Positions 24,755 through 32,066 of a stretch of 64,000 nucleotides of DNA are shown piece after piece. Origin of the DNA: Tautonia rosea (GTDB taxonomy: Bacteria; Planctomycetota; Planctomycetia; Isosphaerales; Isosphaeraceae); contig NZ_JABBYO010000016.1 in NCBI RefSeq assembly GCF_012958305.1, forward strand, positions 62,001 through 126,000. The letters are read 5' to 3'. The notes below the pieces were generated by a model. That model was not told where the DNA came from. It did not search any database and saw only the letters and a program-made list of their open reading frames with translations. How positions within the stretch are numbered: position 1 is the first letter of the stretch; every line of letters starts with the position of its first letter. The position numbers and the translations under genes are program-made.

Positions 24755-24915
24755 GGGTGCTGCCCGATAGCTGCGCGCACTCTGAGCGTCATCTATCCGT
24801 AGGAAAGCCCGTCAGCGGCCTGAATACGCACTCATGGCCGAAGGAACGCCCCGAAAGCAGCCTGCAAGTCCTCCGTTGATGCTCCCGCTCGGATTGCCAG
24901 CCGGCAGCGTAACGC
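24755..24915. other. Short convergent spacer
   Basis: The spacer lies between the GNAT gene and the convergent MazF gene. It contains no coding signal I trust and no clear terminator. Confidence 0.4.
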
Positions 24916-25248
24916 TCATTTCCCGGCCAGACCGAGCATCAGCGCCAGTGAACGGTTCAGGCGAAGCAGTGTCTCGTCATCGAGCGTACCGATACGCTCG
25001 CGGATGCGCCCCCTCGGAAGGGCAAGCAGCTTATCCACCATGATTTGCGAAGGGCTGAGCAGGCCGTTTTCACGGGAAGGCGAAAGCGTCAGGCGAAAGA
25101 GCGGCGCTTCAATGCTCTCCGAGGTGAGCAGGCAGACGAGCAGGCTGGCATGGGTCGGGTTGAACAGATCCGACTGGACGATGACGGCCGGCCGTGGTTT
25201 GCCGTAGTCGCCCGGAGCGACGGCGAGCACGATGTCGCCGCGTTTCAC
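24916..25248 (-). CDS. MazF/PemK-family mRNA interferase toxin
   Basis: A 110-residue toxin with the MazF start MKRGDIVLAVAPGDYGKPRP, the central strand AVIVQSDLFNPTHASLLVC and the later SQIMVDKLLALPRGRI. This layout is standard for PemK/MazF RNases that cleave mRNA at short sites. It follows its antitoxin with a 4-bp overlap. The pair is transcribed opposite to the upstream GNAT pair. Confidence 0.92.
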   Translation of the reverse strand: MKRGDIVLAVAPGDYGKPRPAVIVQSDLFNPTHASLLVCLLTSESIEAPLFRLTLSPSRENGLLSPSQIMVDKLLALPRGRIRERIGTLDDETLLRLNRSLALMLGLAGK

Positions 25249-25472
25249 ACGCTGCTACCCATATCGGCGGTTGCTTCAATGAAGGCTAGAGCCTCTTCTT
25301 CCGCCGCTGCACCTGCCGCGAGCCTGGACTGCCGGGCAGCCTCCGCTTCCAGCTTCGGCTGACGGACATCCGGCACCCATATCTGCACCGGCCGGAGTCC
25401 TGAGGCCCGGAGCCGTGCCCGGTAGGAGCGCATCCGTTCCGGCGTATTCCCCTGATCTTCAGTTCCTGGCAT
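25245..25472 (-). CDS. MazE-like antitoxin (DUF3018 type)
   Basis: A 75-residue antitoxin. The core RMRSYRARLRASGLRPVQIW, then VPDVR followed by EAARQSRL, is the typical sequence of the MazE-like antitoxins found before PemK/MazF toxins in proteobacteria. The first codons read MPGTEDQGNTPE. It overlaps the toxin start by 4 bp. Confidence 0.88.
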   Translation of the reverse strand: MPGTEDQGNTPERMRSYRARLRASGLRPVQIWVPDVRQPKLEAEAARQSRLAAGAAAEEEALAFIEATADMGSSV

Positions 25473-25569
25473 GGCGTTGGCATCCTGACTGTGTTGTTAA
25501 TTTTGTAACATGTTACACTGATTACTTATCGAAGTAAAATGGTTTTGCGCTAAGCCTTTCCCTCATTCT

Positions 25570-25642
25570 GTACGAGAAGCGCAATTCCGGCCGCACCTGT
25601 TCCTCCCTGTCTCCGTCATCCGCTCCGTGCCCGGCCTGCAGC
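25570..25642 (+). pseudogene. Deleted relic of a GNAT toxin gene
   Basis: TACGAGAAGCGCAATTCCGG matches 24272-24291 of the intact GNAT gene with one base change. The following TTCCTCCCTGTCTCCGTCATCC matches 24631-24652 with few changes. The two parts are fused at a CACCT that occurs at both places in the intact gene, so about 330 bp were lost between short repeats. It is non-functional. Confidence 0.75.
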
Positions 25643-25900
25643 GCTGAAACCCGTCGCTGCCTGATGCGCCCTGACGGTACGGGCCACCCATGCCCGGACG
25701 CCGAGGATGCAACCGGCCGCCGTCGCCATGGCAAGACAGGCATTGCCGTATGCTTCCTGAGCAAACGCCAGGGCAGCGATTCCCGCCATCAGCAGGCCGA
25801 ACCAGACGATCGCGACCCATGAGGCGAACCGGGCTCCCCTGGCCAGCCACAGAGGGAAAATCCGCAACGCATCACCGCCATCCCTGTTCGTGCTTATCAT
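25616..25900 (-). CDS. Small membrane protein of unknown function
   Basis: A 94-residue protein with two likely transmembrane helices: FASWVAIVWFGLLMAGIAAL and NACLAMATAAGCILGVRAWV. The N-terminus is short and charged, the C-terminus basic. ATG 25900 is preceded by GGGGAGGAG, which sets the start. Its end overlaps the GNAT relic on the other strand. No family recognised. Confidence 0.5.
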   Translation of the reverse strand: MISTNRDGGDALRIFPLWLARGARFASWVAIVWFGLLMAGIAALAFAQEAYGNACLAMATAAGCILGVRAWVARTVRAHQAATGFSAAGRARSG

Positions 25901-26293
25901 CGTGCTCTCCTCCCCGGCCGGCAGTGAATCCCGTTCCCGGCACCGGTGCCCGTCGCCTGGCCTGCAGGGGTTCATCGAATCTTACGGAATAGCTCAGTTT
26001 CCGGAAATGTTCTGTCCGTCCGTCAACCGCTCGCCCCGGACCTGGCTCTGTTCAGGGCAGCCCGGACACAAGCTCCCTTCCCTCCTCTGTTCCTGCCCAG
26101 CACGTGGCCTTGAGAAGTGGCCCGTGTGAAGCCGCCGGCGTGCCGGTCAAGCTGCCAGGGCCGCTTTCCGCAAGGGCGGAAGCCTTCGGCCCTTCGCCTG
26201 ACCGGTGCGCTGCGCCACGGCCTGGGGCGGCTTCCTTTCCGTGCCACAAGGCCCCGATGGCGGGGCCGGTAACCAAACGGAAAGGAATCTATC
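25901..26293. other. Non-coding leader before the accessory gene run
   Basis: No gene supported. A hairpin-forming GGCCCCGATGGCGGGGCC (26,251-26,268) precedes the gene at 26294. The rest is GC-rich without a clear promoter. Confidence 0.4.
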
Positions 26294-26557
26294 ATGTCTC
26301 AACCCGCACACAAGATCCGCATCGGCAACCTCTCGGTCACGATCTGGCGCAACCATTCGGAACGAGGTCCCTGGTACAGCGTCATCCCGACCCGCAGCTA
26401 CCGCCAGGGCGACGACGCCTGGCGCGAGACCGAGAGCCTCGGATTCGATGATTTGCTCACGATGAGCAAGCTGCTCGACCTCGCCCATACCTGGATCATG
26501 CACCAGCAGAAAGCCGACGCGAAGGCCCGCAAGGACGCCGGCCCGACCGCGAAATGA
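26294..26557 (+). CDS. Small accessory protein of unknown function
   Basis: An 87-residue protein starting MSQPAHKIRIGNLSVTIWRN, with an aromatic beta-rich core (GPWYSVIPTRSYRQGDDAW) followed by a helix (LLTMSKLLDLAHTWIM). It has the look of small plasmid proteins that sit at the head of 'leading region' gene runs, but I cannot name its role. A good Shine-Dalgarno (AAAGGAA) precedes the ATG. It begins a same-strand series of five small genes. Confidence 0.7.
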   Translation: MSQPAHKIRIGNLSVTIWRNHSERGPWYSVIPTRSYRQGDDAWRETESLGFDDLLTMSKLLDLAHTWIMHQQKADAKARKDAGPTAK

Positions 26558-26584
26558 AACGGAAACCGTGAAAGGAGTCACACC

Positions 26585-26938
26585 ATGACATCGAACGTCA
26601 TCTTTGCCTACACCACCGATCAGGCCATCGCGGACGGCATCCTCCAGGATGCCTCCGACCTCGCCTGCCCCGGGAATCCCGCCTTCCCGCTCGGGCGGCT
26701 CATCATCACGACGAACGCCCGCGAACAGCTCACCGCTGACGAGGCAGCCGCAGCGCTCTCCCGACACGCAAGCGGCGACTGGGGCAAAACCTGTCCCGAA
26801 GATGCGGAGGCGAACAACGAGGCTCTGGCCGAGGGATACCGGCTGCTCTCCGTGTACGAGAGCTCCGCCGGTGATTTCTGGATCATCACCGAAGCCGACC
26901 GTTCGGCGACCACCATCCTCATGCCCGACGATTACTGA
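26585..26938 (+). CDS. Accessory protein of unknown function
   Basis: A 117-residue acidic protein: FAYTTDQAIADGILQDASDL at the N-terminus, then PLGRLIITTNAREQL and a C-terminal strand FWIITEADRSATTILMPDDY. The pattern is shared by small proteins on proteobacterial conjugative plasmids. No enzymatic motif. AAAGGAG is 9 nt before the ATG. It is part of the 26.3-28.8 kb run, probably co-transcribed. Confidence 0.7.
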   Translation: MTSNVIFAYTTDQAIADGILQDASDLACPGNPAFPLGRLIITTNAREQLTADEAAAALSRHASGDWGKTCPEDAEANNEALAEGYRLLSVYESSAGDFWIITEADRSATTILMPDDY

Positions 26939-26995
26939 GCTGACCAACTTGCGGGCGGGCCGGAAGCCCGCCCATAACCTGAAAGGAATCAGATT

Positions 26996-27571
26996 ATGAC
27001 AACGCAACAAACCATTACGTACAAAGTCTGGATCGACATCGAAGAGTACAACGAGGAAACCGGGCAAGGCGTGGAAACCGACGCGCCCGGCGGGGCGATT
27101 GCTACGTTCGACACATGCGAGGAAGCCTGGGCATATGCGGCGCATGTCACCCAACTCGCCTGCGGCGAAATCGAGCAGGAGCGCATCTGCAAGGCCGCTC
27201 CGAAGCTGCTGTCTGTGCTGGAACGAGCGGAGTTCCTGATGCGCCGGATAAGCGAAGGCGACCATCATGCCCTCGAAAACCTGGGTGACGCCGCCGAACA
27301 GGCCCGCGCCGCTATCGCCGATGCAACGGCGGCCGGCATCAGGCCGAAACTTCCCGACCACTCTACCTGCTTCGCGTTCACGCACGAACCGGAGAAAGAC
27401 CCTGATCGGGCCTGCGTCCATGTCGAGGGCGGGTATGGTATCGCCATCATCCGCAACCCGGAAGGGCTCATCATCGACGTGTATCCGAACGACTGGATGG
27501 AGCCCATCGAAACGCTGACCGTCTGGAATGACGACGTTGCGGCGGCAGAATCCGACGATGACGCAGCATAA
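26996..27571 (+). CDS. Unidentified acidic protein
   Basis: A 191-residue protein. The first 60 residues look like a small alpha/beta domain (ITYKVWIDIEEYNEETG, then GGAIATFDTCEEAWAYAAHV). A helical middle and a C-terminal beta part (CVHVEGGYGIAIIRNPEGLI) follow. It is strongly acidic, as are its neighbours. Acidic, DNA-mimic-like proteins are common in anti-restriction clusters, but nothing specific supports that here. AAAGGAATC precedes the ATG. Confidence 0.65.
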   Translation: MTTQQTITYKVWIDIEEYNEETGQGVETDAPGGAIATFDTCEEAWAYAAHVTQLACGEIEQERICKAAPKLLSVLERAEFLMRRISEGDHHALENLGDAAEQARAAIADATAAGIRPKLPDHSTCFAFTHEPEKDPDRACVHVEGGYGIAIIRNPEGLIIDVYPNDWMEPIETLTVWNDDVAAAESDDDAA

Positions 27572-27583
27572 GGAGCAACGAGC

Positions 27584-28171
27584 ATGGAAGCCATCGAAAC
27601 CAGAACCGTCGAAGCCGGCGGCCGCACATACCGCATCAGCGTTTTCCCTGACAGCGATGCCGAATGCCCGAGCGAATGGGAGGGCTGGCGGCTCGTCTCG
27701 TTCAGCCACCGGCACCGCTCCTACGAAGCGCCTGAGCGCTATTGCAAGGGACTCGATGAAGCGGGTTACCCGCTACCGGCCCATATCGGCCTGAGCCGGA
27801 TGCTCGATACCGGCACCGCCTTCTGGCTCAGCTACTACGAGCACGGGCTCTGCCGCTGGTCGCTGATGGGCGAGGGGCCTTACTGCCGCTGGGACAGCAC
27901 CCGGGTGGCCGGCATCCTGCTCTGGGAGCGGCCGCCGCCCGAGCTTCCCTCTGGCTACCAGCCGCGTGAAGCGGATGCCCGACGTTTCCTCGACATCTAC
28001 ACCGACTGGGCCAACGGCCAGGTCTATGGCTACGACATCGAGATTCTCACCAGCTGTGCCAGCTGCGGAAGCGAGCAGGCCGGGCTGGTGGAGAGCTGCT
28101 TCGGTATTTACGGGCTGGAAACCGCCTTAAGCGAAGCCGAAGCCCAACTTCAACCACCCTCAAAGGAGTAA
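27584..28171 (+). CDS. Unidentified acidic protein with aromatic-rich core
   Basis: A 195-residue protein rich in Trp, Tyr and acidic residues: ECPSEWEGWRLVSFSHRHRS, WLSYYEHGLCRWSLMGEG, and a C-terminal Cys pair in LTSCASCGSEQAGLVESC. The Cys spacing (CASC) might bind a metal. It lies 13 bp after the preceding gene and 6 bp before the next, so translation is probably coupled. Function unknown. Confidence 0.65.
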   Translation: MEAIETRTVEAGGRTYRISVFPDSDAECPSEWEGWRLVSFSHRHRSYEAPERYCKGLDEAGYPLPAHIGLSRMLDTGTAFWLSYYEHGLCRWSLMGEGPYCRWDSTRVAGILLWERPPPELPSGYQPREADARRFLDIYTDWANGQVYGYDIEILTSCASCGSEQAGLVESCFGIYGLETALSEAEAQLQPPSKE

Positions 28172-28176
28172 CCACC

Positions 28177-28806
28177 ATGAAACCATTCGACAACTACGAA
28201 ATCTCCGGCTGCCAGCGCCTCGATGATGCTGGCACACCCGACCCGAATGGCAGCATCACCGTCACCTGCGACGACGATGAGGCGGAATTCTGGACGCTCT
28301 ACGGCCATGTCCAGGGCGTGCGCGTGGAAGCCCTCGGCGATTACTCCAGCCGCGAAGCGGCGGAAGAGGTGTACCAGTGCATCACCGGCCAGCCGTTCCC
28401 AAACCTCTACGAGAGCGACCCACATATCCGCCGCATGCACCTTGCCGCCGAGGCGTTCGCGTTGCTGGAGCGTGCTGCCAGCGAACTCGAAATCTGGCAG
28501 ATGAGCTGCGGCCCGGAGGGCGATCCCGACACGCAGGCCATCCTTGGCGAAATCCGCCACCTGTTTGCCAGGGCAGCAGGCGATGGCAGCGATGAGCCGG
28601 CTCCATCCCGGGACATCGCCATCACCTGGTCTGTCGAGGATGTGCTGGAAATCCGCCCGGACTTGAGCGAAGTGCAGGCCATCCAGGTCCTGCAATGGGC
28701 GAAGCGAAAACACGACGCGACCATCGGCATCAACTGGGAGGTGCTCGCCTGCCACGCGGAGTTCCTCTTCGGCGATGCACCGGCAACACCGTTACGCTTG
28801 ACGTAA
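28177..28806 (+). CDS. Unidentified acidic protein, last of the accessory run
   Basis: A 209-residue acidic protein. The C-terminal 60 residues (DIAITWSVEDVLEIRPDLSE, then QAIQVLQWAKRKHDATIGINW) look like a conserved helical domain found in plasmid proteins of this type. An internal stretch (28509-28544) is exactly repeated in the non-coding DNA at 29572-29607, showing that a second copy of this gene was once nearby. The higBA promoter overlaps its end. Confidence 0.65.
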   Translation: MKPFDNYEISGCQRLDDAGTPDPNGSITVTCDDDEAEFWTLYGHVQGVRVEALGDYSSREAAEEVYQCITGQPFPNLYESDPHIRRMHLAAEAFALLERAASELEIWQMSCGPEGDPDTQAILGEIRHLFARAAGDGSDEPAPSRDIAITWSVEDVLEIRPDLSEVQAIQVLQWAKRKHDATIGINWEVLACHAEFLFGDAPATPLRLT

Positions 28807-28825
28807 GGCGTAAGTATGATACAAT
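28798..28825 (+). promoter_or_regulatory. Sigma-70-type promoter of higBA
   Basis: TTGACG (28798-28803) and TACAAT (28820-28825) are separated by 16 bp. The higB ATG starts 6 nt after the -10 hexamer, so the transcript would be leaderless or nearly so. No Shine-Dalgarno is seen before that ATG. Confidence 0.5.
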
Positions 28826-28831
28826 TTATGA

Positions 28832-29113
28832 ATGATAGTAAGCTATGGGGACAAGCGCACCCGGAGCTTTGCCGAGGGCAGGCGCGTCAAAGCGTTTGCC
28901 GGCATTGAGCGCAAAGCACAGATGCGGCTGGACCGGCTGGAAGCGGCCACTTCACTGCTCGACCTGGACTTGCCCGGCAACCGCCTGGAGGCACTCAAAG
29001 GCGACCGCAAGGGCCTGTTCAGCATCCGCATCAACGATCAGTGGCGGATTTGTTTTGAATGGCCCAACGGTTCGCCCGGCCCCTGTAATGTAGAAATTGT
29101 CGATTATCACTGA
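28832..29113 (+). CDS. higB: HigB-type toxin (RelE superfamily)
   Basis: A 93-residue toxin of the HigB/RelE fold. It has the N-terminal MIVSYGDKRTRSFAEGRRVK, the middle LDLPGNRLEALKGDRKGLFS, and the C-terminal core IRINDQWRICFEW...VEIVDYH. The basic residues needed for ribosome-dependent mRNA cleavage are present (Arg in DQWRI, His at the end). The toxin precedes the antitoxin, the reversed order typical for higBA. The start codon lies close to a good promoter and lacks a ribosome binding site. Confidence 0.92.
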   Translation: MIVSYGDKRTRSFAEGRRVKAFAGIERKAQMRLDRLEAATSLLDLDLPGNRLEALKGDRKGLFSIRINDQWRICFEWPNGSPGPCNVEIVDYH

Positions 29114-29122
29114 GAGGACGCT

Positions 29123-29428
29123 ATGACACGACCACCGATACACCCCGGCGAGCACCTTGCTGAAGAGCTTGAGGAGCTGGGCTTAAGCGCGAGCGAGCTG
29201 GCACGCCGCCTGGAGGTGCCCGTTAACCGCGTGACCGCCATCCTGAACGGCCAGCGGGCGGTTACGGCCGACACCGCGCTCAGGCTCGGGCATTTCTTCG
29301 GCACCAGCGCGGAATTCTGGCTGAACCTGCAAAATCTCTATGAGCTTCGGCTCGCCGAAGCGGAAATCGGACCTGCCATCCGCCATCTCCCGATCCTGGA
29401 GAAACCAGCCCGCTTTCAACCCGGCTGA
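29123..29428 (+). CDS. higA: HigA-type antitoxin (XRE/Cro helix-turn-helix)
   Basis: A 101-residue antitoxin. It starts MTRPPIHPGEHLAEELEELG, the HigA signature, has the HTH LSASELARRLEVPVNRVTAI, and continues GQRAVTADTALRLGHFFGTS and AEFWLNLQNLYELRLAE. These are the standard HigA motifs. It binds HigB and represses the shared promoter. It lies 9 bp after higB. Confidence 0.94.
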   Translation: MTRPPIHPGEHLAEELEELGLSASELARRLEVPVNRVTAILNGQRAVTADTALRLGHFFGTSAEFWLNLQNLYELRLAEAEIGPAIRHLPILEKPARFQPG

Positions 29429-29571
29429 AGGAAGCTGCTGGCTGGAATCCGTTTCCGGGCCTCCGCTCCAGCCGCTTCTGCATTGCTATCAGCAGCATCA
29501 CCGGGGCTCCAGGTCAGGGTGGCGGCCAGCGCCGCCCGTTGCTCTTTCGCTCAGCCAGAAGTTAGCCCCTC

Positions 29572-29607
29572 CGGCCCGGAGGGCGATCCCGACACGCAGG
29601 CCATCCT
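29572..29607 (+). pseudogene. 36-bp relic identical to part of the gene at 28177
   Basis: This stretch is identical to 28509-28544 over 36 bases, starting CGGCCCGGAGGGCGATCCCG. The similarity continues weakly on the 3' side (for example TTGCCAGGGC) before a stop. It is what is left of a duplicate gene copy. Confidence 0.7.
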
Positions 29608-30035
29608 ACGCGATGTCCGGGCCCTCGTTGCCAGGGCTTAGGGCAGCGGCAAGCTGTCTCAACCGGCCAGCATCTGACGCCGGGCTTCCAATCGCGGAAG
29701 CCCCCCTGTCCTGCCGGCTTCGGGTTTGCCCAACCGGCAGGTGAACTCTCCCGGCCTGGTTGCTTCGGCATCGACGGCCGCCGTATTGCCCGGGCATTCG
29801 CCCTGAGCCCCACCTCTCCTTCGGCCGGTAGACTCACCGCTCCCTCGGGCACGACTGGGGCATCAGCACTGGCCATTGCTCGACCATGGCAGCTTCGGAA
29901 TAACCGCCACCCCCCATCCCTGCCCCCTCACCCGGTTTCAGCCCTGACGTCGGCAGTCTTTCCCCTGAATCGGCCCCTCGACGGACCATGGAGCCGGGCA
30001 GGCTCTGTTTTGTTTTTTCGTGTCAGACATCTCTC

Positions 30036-30052
30036 CTATGCACTGCATAGGG
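30036..30052. promoter_or_regulatory. 17-bp perfect palindrome, operator candidate
   Basis: CCTATGCA-C-TGCATAGG is an 8+1+8 perfect dyad. It lies downstream of the split nuclease genes and far from any start codon, so it may control an unannotated transcript or bind a replication or partition protein. No second copy was seen in the window. Confidence 0.4.
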
Positions 30053-30172
30053 GGTGGTTTCACCGTGGAAGCCGCTTTCGGGCAATGGTTTAGGGCGAGG
30101 GGTTCAGTCAGGCGACTGACCGTCAGCGTATCAGCTCGATGGCAACCCTGGCATCGAGCCGCTTCCATGGTT

Positions 30173-30685
30173 TCAGGCCACCGCCTGGTCGCAATGGTCC
30201 CACATCGGACACGGACGGCACCGGGCCGGGCCGGGTCGTACGGCGATAGGGCGCTGAATATCCTGCCGGGCCTCGCGAATCCTGCCGGCGATGGCCAGCA
30301 CCTGCTCCCGCAGCTCCTCCGTGTTCGCTACGCGGTGGCGGGTGCCATCGCCCAGCACAACGAAGCCACAAGGCGGCCGGACGCCGTAATGCTCCTCGAT
30401 CAGGATGAAATACGTCCCGAGCTGGGCAAGGTGCCAGGGGTGGAGCTGGCGCGAGCTTTTCCATTCTTCGGGAAGTATGCAGGAGCCTGACCGGATCAGC
30501 CGATCCGGCCGGCCTCGCAGGCCGTAGCGCCTGGACGTCATCGTGAACCCGTCGAGCGAGACCGTCTCCGCCTCACTCAGGCCCGCATCACCCCGGGCTC
30601 CCTGCCCTGTGCGGCGCAGGCGGGAGCTTGCGATCATCAGCAGGATCGCAAGCGCGAGTAGCCAGAATTCAGGATTTTCCATCAT
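30173..30685 (-). CDS. C-terminal half of a split, membrane-anchored Cas4/RecB-like nuclease
   Basis: A 170-residue protein with an N-terminal transmembrane helix (FWLLALAILLMIASS). Then come the later motifs of the Cas4/Dna2 nuclease core: GLRGRPDRLI (motif II Asp), ILPEEWKSSR (E-x-K), AQLGTYFILIEEHYG (motif Q/Y), and three Cys in CRPCPMWDHC, the iron-sulfur ligands at the C-terminus. The first Cys and the His motif are missing from this protein but are in the overlapping upstream gene. The two together would make one PD-(D/E)XK nuclease with a 4Fe-4S cluster. No Cas1 or Cas2 lies nearby, so CRISPR adaptation is unlikely. A role in ssDNA processing is possible. Confidence 0.75.
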   Translation of the reverse strand: MMENPEFWLLALAILLMIASSRLRRTGQGARGDAGLSEAETVSLDGFTMTSRRYGLRGRPDRLIRSGSCILPEEWKSSRQLHPWHLAQLGTYFILIEEHYGVRPPCGFVVLGDGTRHRVANTEELREQVLAIAGRIREARQDIQRPIAVRPGPARCRPCPMWDHCDQAVA

Positions 30686-30951
30686 TTGGAAAGCAGCCGC
30701 TCCAGGAACAGTCCGAGCAATACGAGCCAGGCGAGGGCGATCAGCATTCTTCCGGCACCGATGCCCCGTCCTGCCCTGCGTTCTGCGGCGGCCAGCCGCT
30801 CGTGGTGCGCATCACCCCGGGCGAGGTGCTCGCGGTTGACGGGCGGCAGTCCGAGCCCCTGCTGCAGCCGCCACTGCTCGGGGCAGCAGGCGAAAGTTGT
30901 GATTTCGCTCGCCGTCACGTACCAGCTTCCGGGTCTTTGTTTCTGCTTCAT
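30682..30951 (-). CDS. N-terminal half of a split, membrane-anchored Cas4/RecB-like nuclease
   Basis: An 89-residue protein whose sequence SWYVTASEITTFACCPEQW, then LQQGLGLPP and LARGDAHHERLA, matches the opening of Cas4: the first cluster Cys in a CPxxW context and the G-x-x-H-E motif I His. It ends with a transmembrane helix (MLIALAWLVLLGLFLERLL) and stops at the start of the next gene, with a 4-bp overlap. The helix placed last here and first in the partner means that both halves could be held side by side in the membrane. ATG 30951 is chosen since the homology starts near it and GGAGG lies upstream. A split of this gene family with two anchors is, to my knowledge, unusual. Confidence 0.72.
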   Translation of the reverse strand: MKQKQRPGSWYVTASEITTFACCPEQWRLQQGLGLPPVNREHLARGDAHHERLAAAERRAGRGIGAGRMLIALAWLVLLGLFLERLLSK

Positions 30952-31353
30952 GGAGCCTCCCTGACCGCTTGCAGCATGGCACGAAGATGCTATTCTGTCC
31001 ACGCTCCGGTACGGCAGGATTTGCGGCTTCAACGGCCTTGCCTGTCAGCCGTATTTCATGACTTCTTTCCGTCATGTAATATTGCTTACTTGTAATCATG
31101 GCGTCCGCTCGTCCTGCGTTCTTTCCATCCGTGTTGCCTGCCGTGTTCCTGACTTTCCTTCTGTGCGTCCACGCGTCAGGAAAGATTTCCTTCCTGATGG
31201 AAGACCGGTGTGACGGCTGGTCAGCAAGTATGTCGCCCTTGCTGACGGCTGGTAAGTACGCTGACTGACAGGTTGTGCTGCCGCACTACAGGAAACACAA
31301 CATGATGTATTTAACGATTGCAGGCCGTGCGGAATGGCTGTATAGCTTCCGGC
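30952..31353. other. Non-coding region with inverted and direct repeats upstream of parA
   Basis: Visible elements are CATGAC/GTCATG (31058-31063 and 31071-31076), TCAGGAA (31176-31182) paired with TTCCTGA (31191-31197) and another TTCCTGA near 31146, and the direct repeat TGACGGCTGGT (31211-31221 and 31243-31253). The area also holds the parA promoter. The repeat set suggests a partition centromere (parS) and/or operator. Confidence 0.5.
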
Positions 31354-32049
31354 ATGATTATCGTTGTCGCAAATTCGAAGGGGGGCGTCGGCAAGTCCAC
31401 GGTGGCTGCCCATCTGGCCGTCTGGCTGCAGGAGCAGGGGCACCGGGTCATGCTGGCCGACTGCGATACCCAGCATTCCAGCTCCGAATGGATTGAAGAA
31501 TCCTTCCCCGAGATACGCACGGTGCGGCTCGGCACGCCCGACCTCATCCTCGACAAGCTGCCTGAGCTGGCCGGGGAGGCGGATTTCGTCATCGCCGACG
31601 GCCCGGGAAGCAACACGGAGACAAGCCGGGCACTGCTGCTCAGGGCCGATTTCGCCATCGTGCCCTGCAAGGCGAGCATGCTCGAGGTCCGGGCGCTTGC
31701 CCAGGCGACGCTCGCGCTGCGCCAGGCCCAGGACATCCGCGGCGGCAAGCCCAAGGCTGTGATCGTCCTCAGCATGGTCGGCAAGCACTACCGACTGACG
31801 CAGGACATGAAGACGGCAGCAGCCGAGCTCGGGCTCCCGGTCGCGGAAACGCCGATCGGCCTCCGCCAGGTCTATGCCGATGCGCCGGGGCAGTCCACAG
31901 TGGTCTGGAGGATGGGCGCAAGGGCGAAGGATGCCGCCGACGAGATCCGGCTGCTCTTCAGCACGATCCTGCCCTGGGCCATGCCTTCCGTGAAGCCGAA
32001 ACTCGGCCGCACCAGGGCGAAAACCTCGCCCGAGCTGGCGGAATTCTAA
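31354..32049 (+). CDS. parA: ParA-family partition ATPase
   Basis: A 231-residue deviant Walker ATPase. It starts IIVVANSKGGVGKSTVAAHL with the ParA signature lysine. Walker A' and B motifs follow: MLADCDTQHSSSEW, then FVIADGPGSN and the C-terminal APIGL-type loop (AETPIGLRQVYAD). This is the small type Ib ParA without an N-terminal HTH. It is followed after 17 bp by a small RHH-type protein, the usual partner in type Ib loci. ATG 31354 is chosen since the fold begins there. It segregates replicon copies together with the 32067 gene product and a site that may lie just upstream. Confidence 0.92.
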   Translation: MIIVVANSKGGVGKSTVAAHLAVWLQEQGHRVMLADCDTQHSSSEWIEESFPEIRTVRLGTPDLILDKLPELAGEADFVIADGPGSNTETSRALLLRADFAIVPCKASMLEVRALAQATLALRQAQDIRGGKPKAVIVLSMVGKHYRLTQDMKTAAAELGLPVAETPIGLRQVYADAPGQSTVVWRMGARAKDAADEIRLLFSTILPWAMPSVKPKLGRTRAKTSPELAEF

Positions 32050-32066
32050 TCAGGATGGAGGAAGCA

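Larger units (their letters stand above)
29429..30172. other. Gene-poor region with relics between higA and the split nuclease genes
   Basis: About 740 bp without a supported gene. It contains a relic of the gene at 28177 (29572-29607) and a perfect 17-bp palindrome (30036-30052). The rest is GC-rich with no coding pattern I trust. Confidence 0.5.

Noticed and set aside
30020-30490. 156-codon open frame on the plus strand
   Set aside because: It is mostly antisense to the C-terminal half of the split nuclease and has no motif.
30173-30951. Cas4 of a CRISPR adaptation module
   Set aside because: No cas1, cas2 or CRISPR array lies nearby. The neighbours are partition and replication genes.
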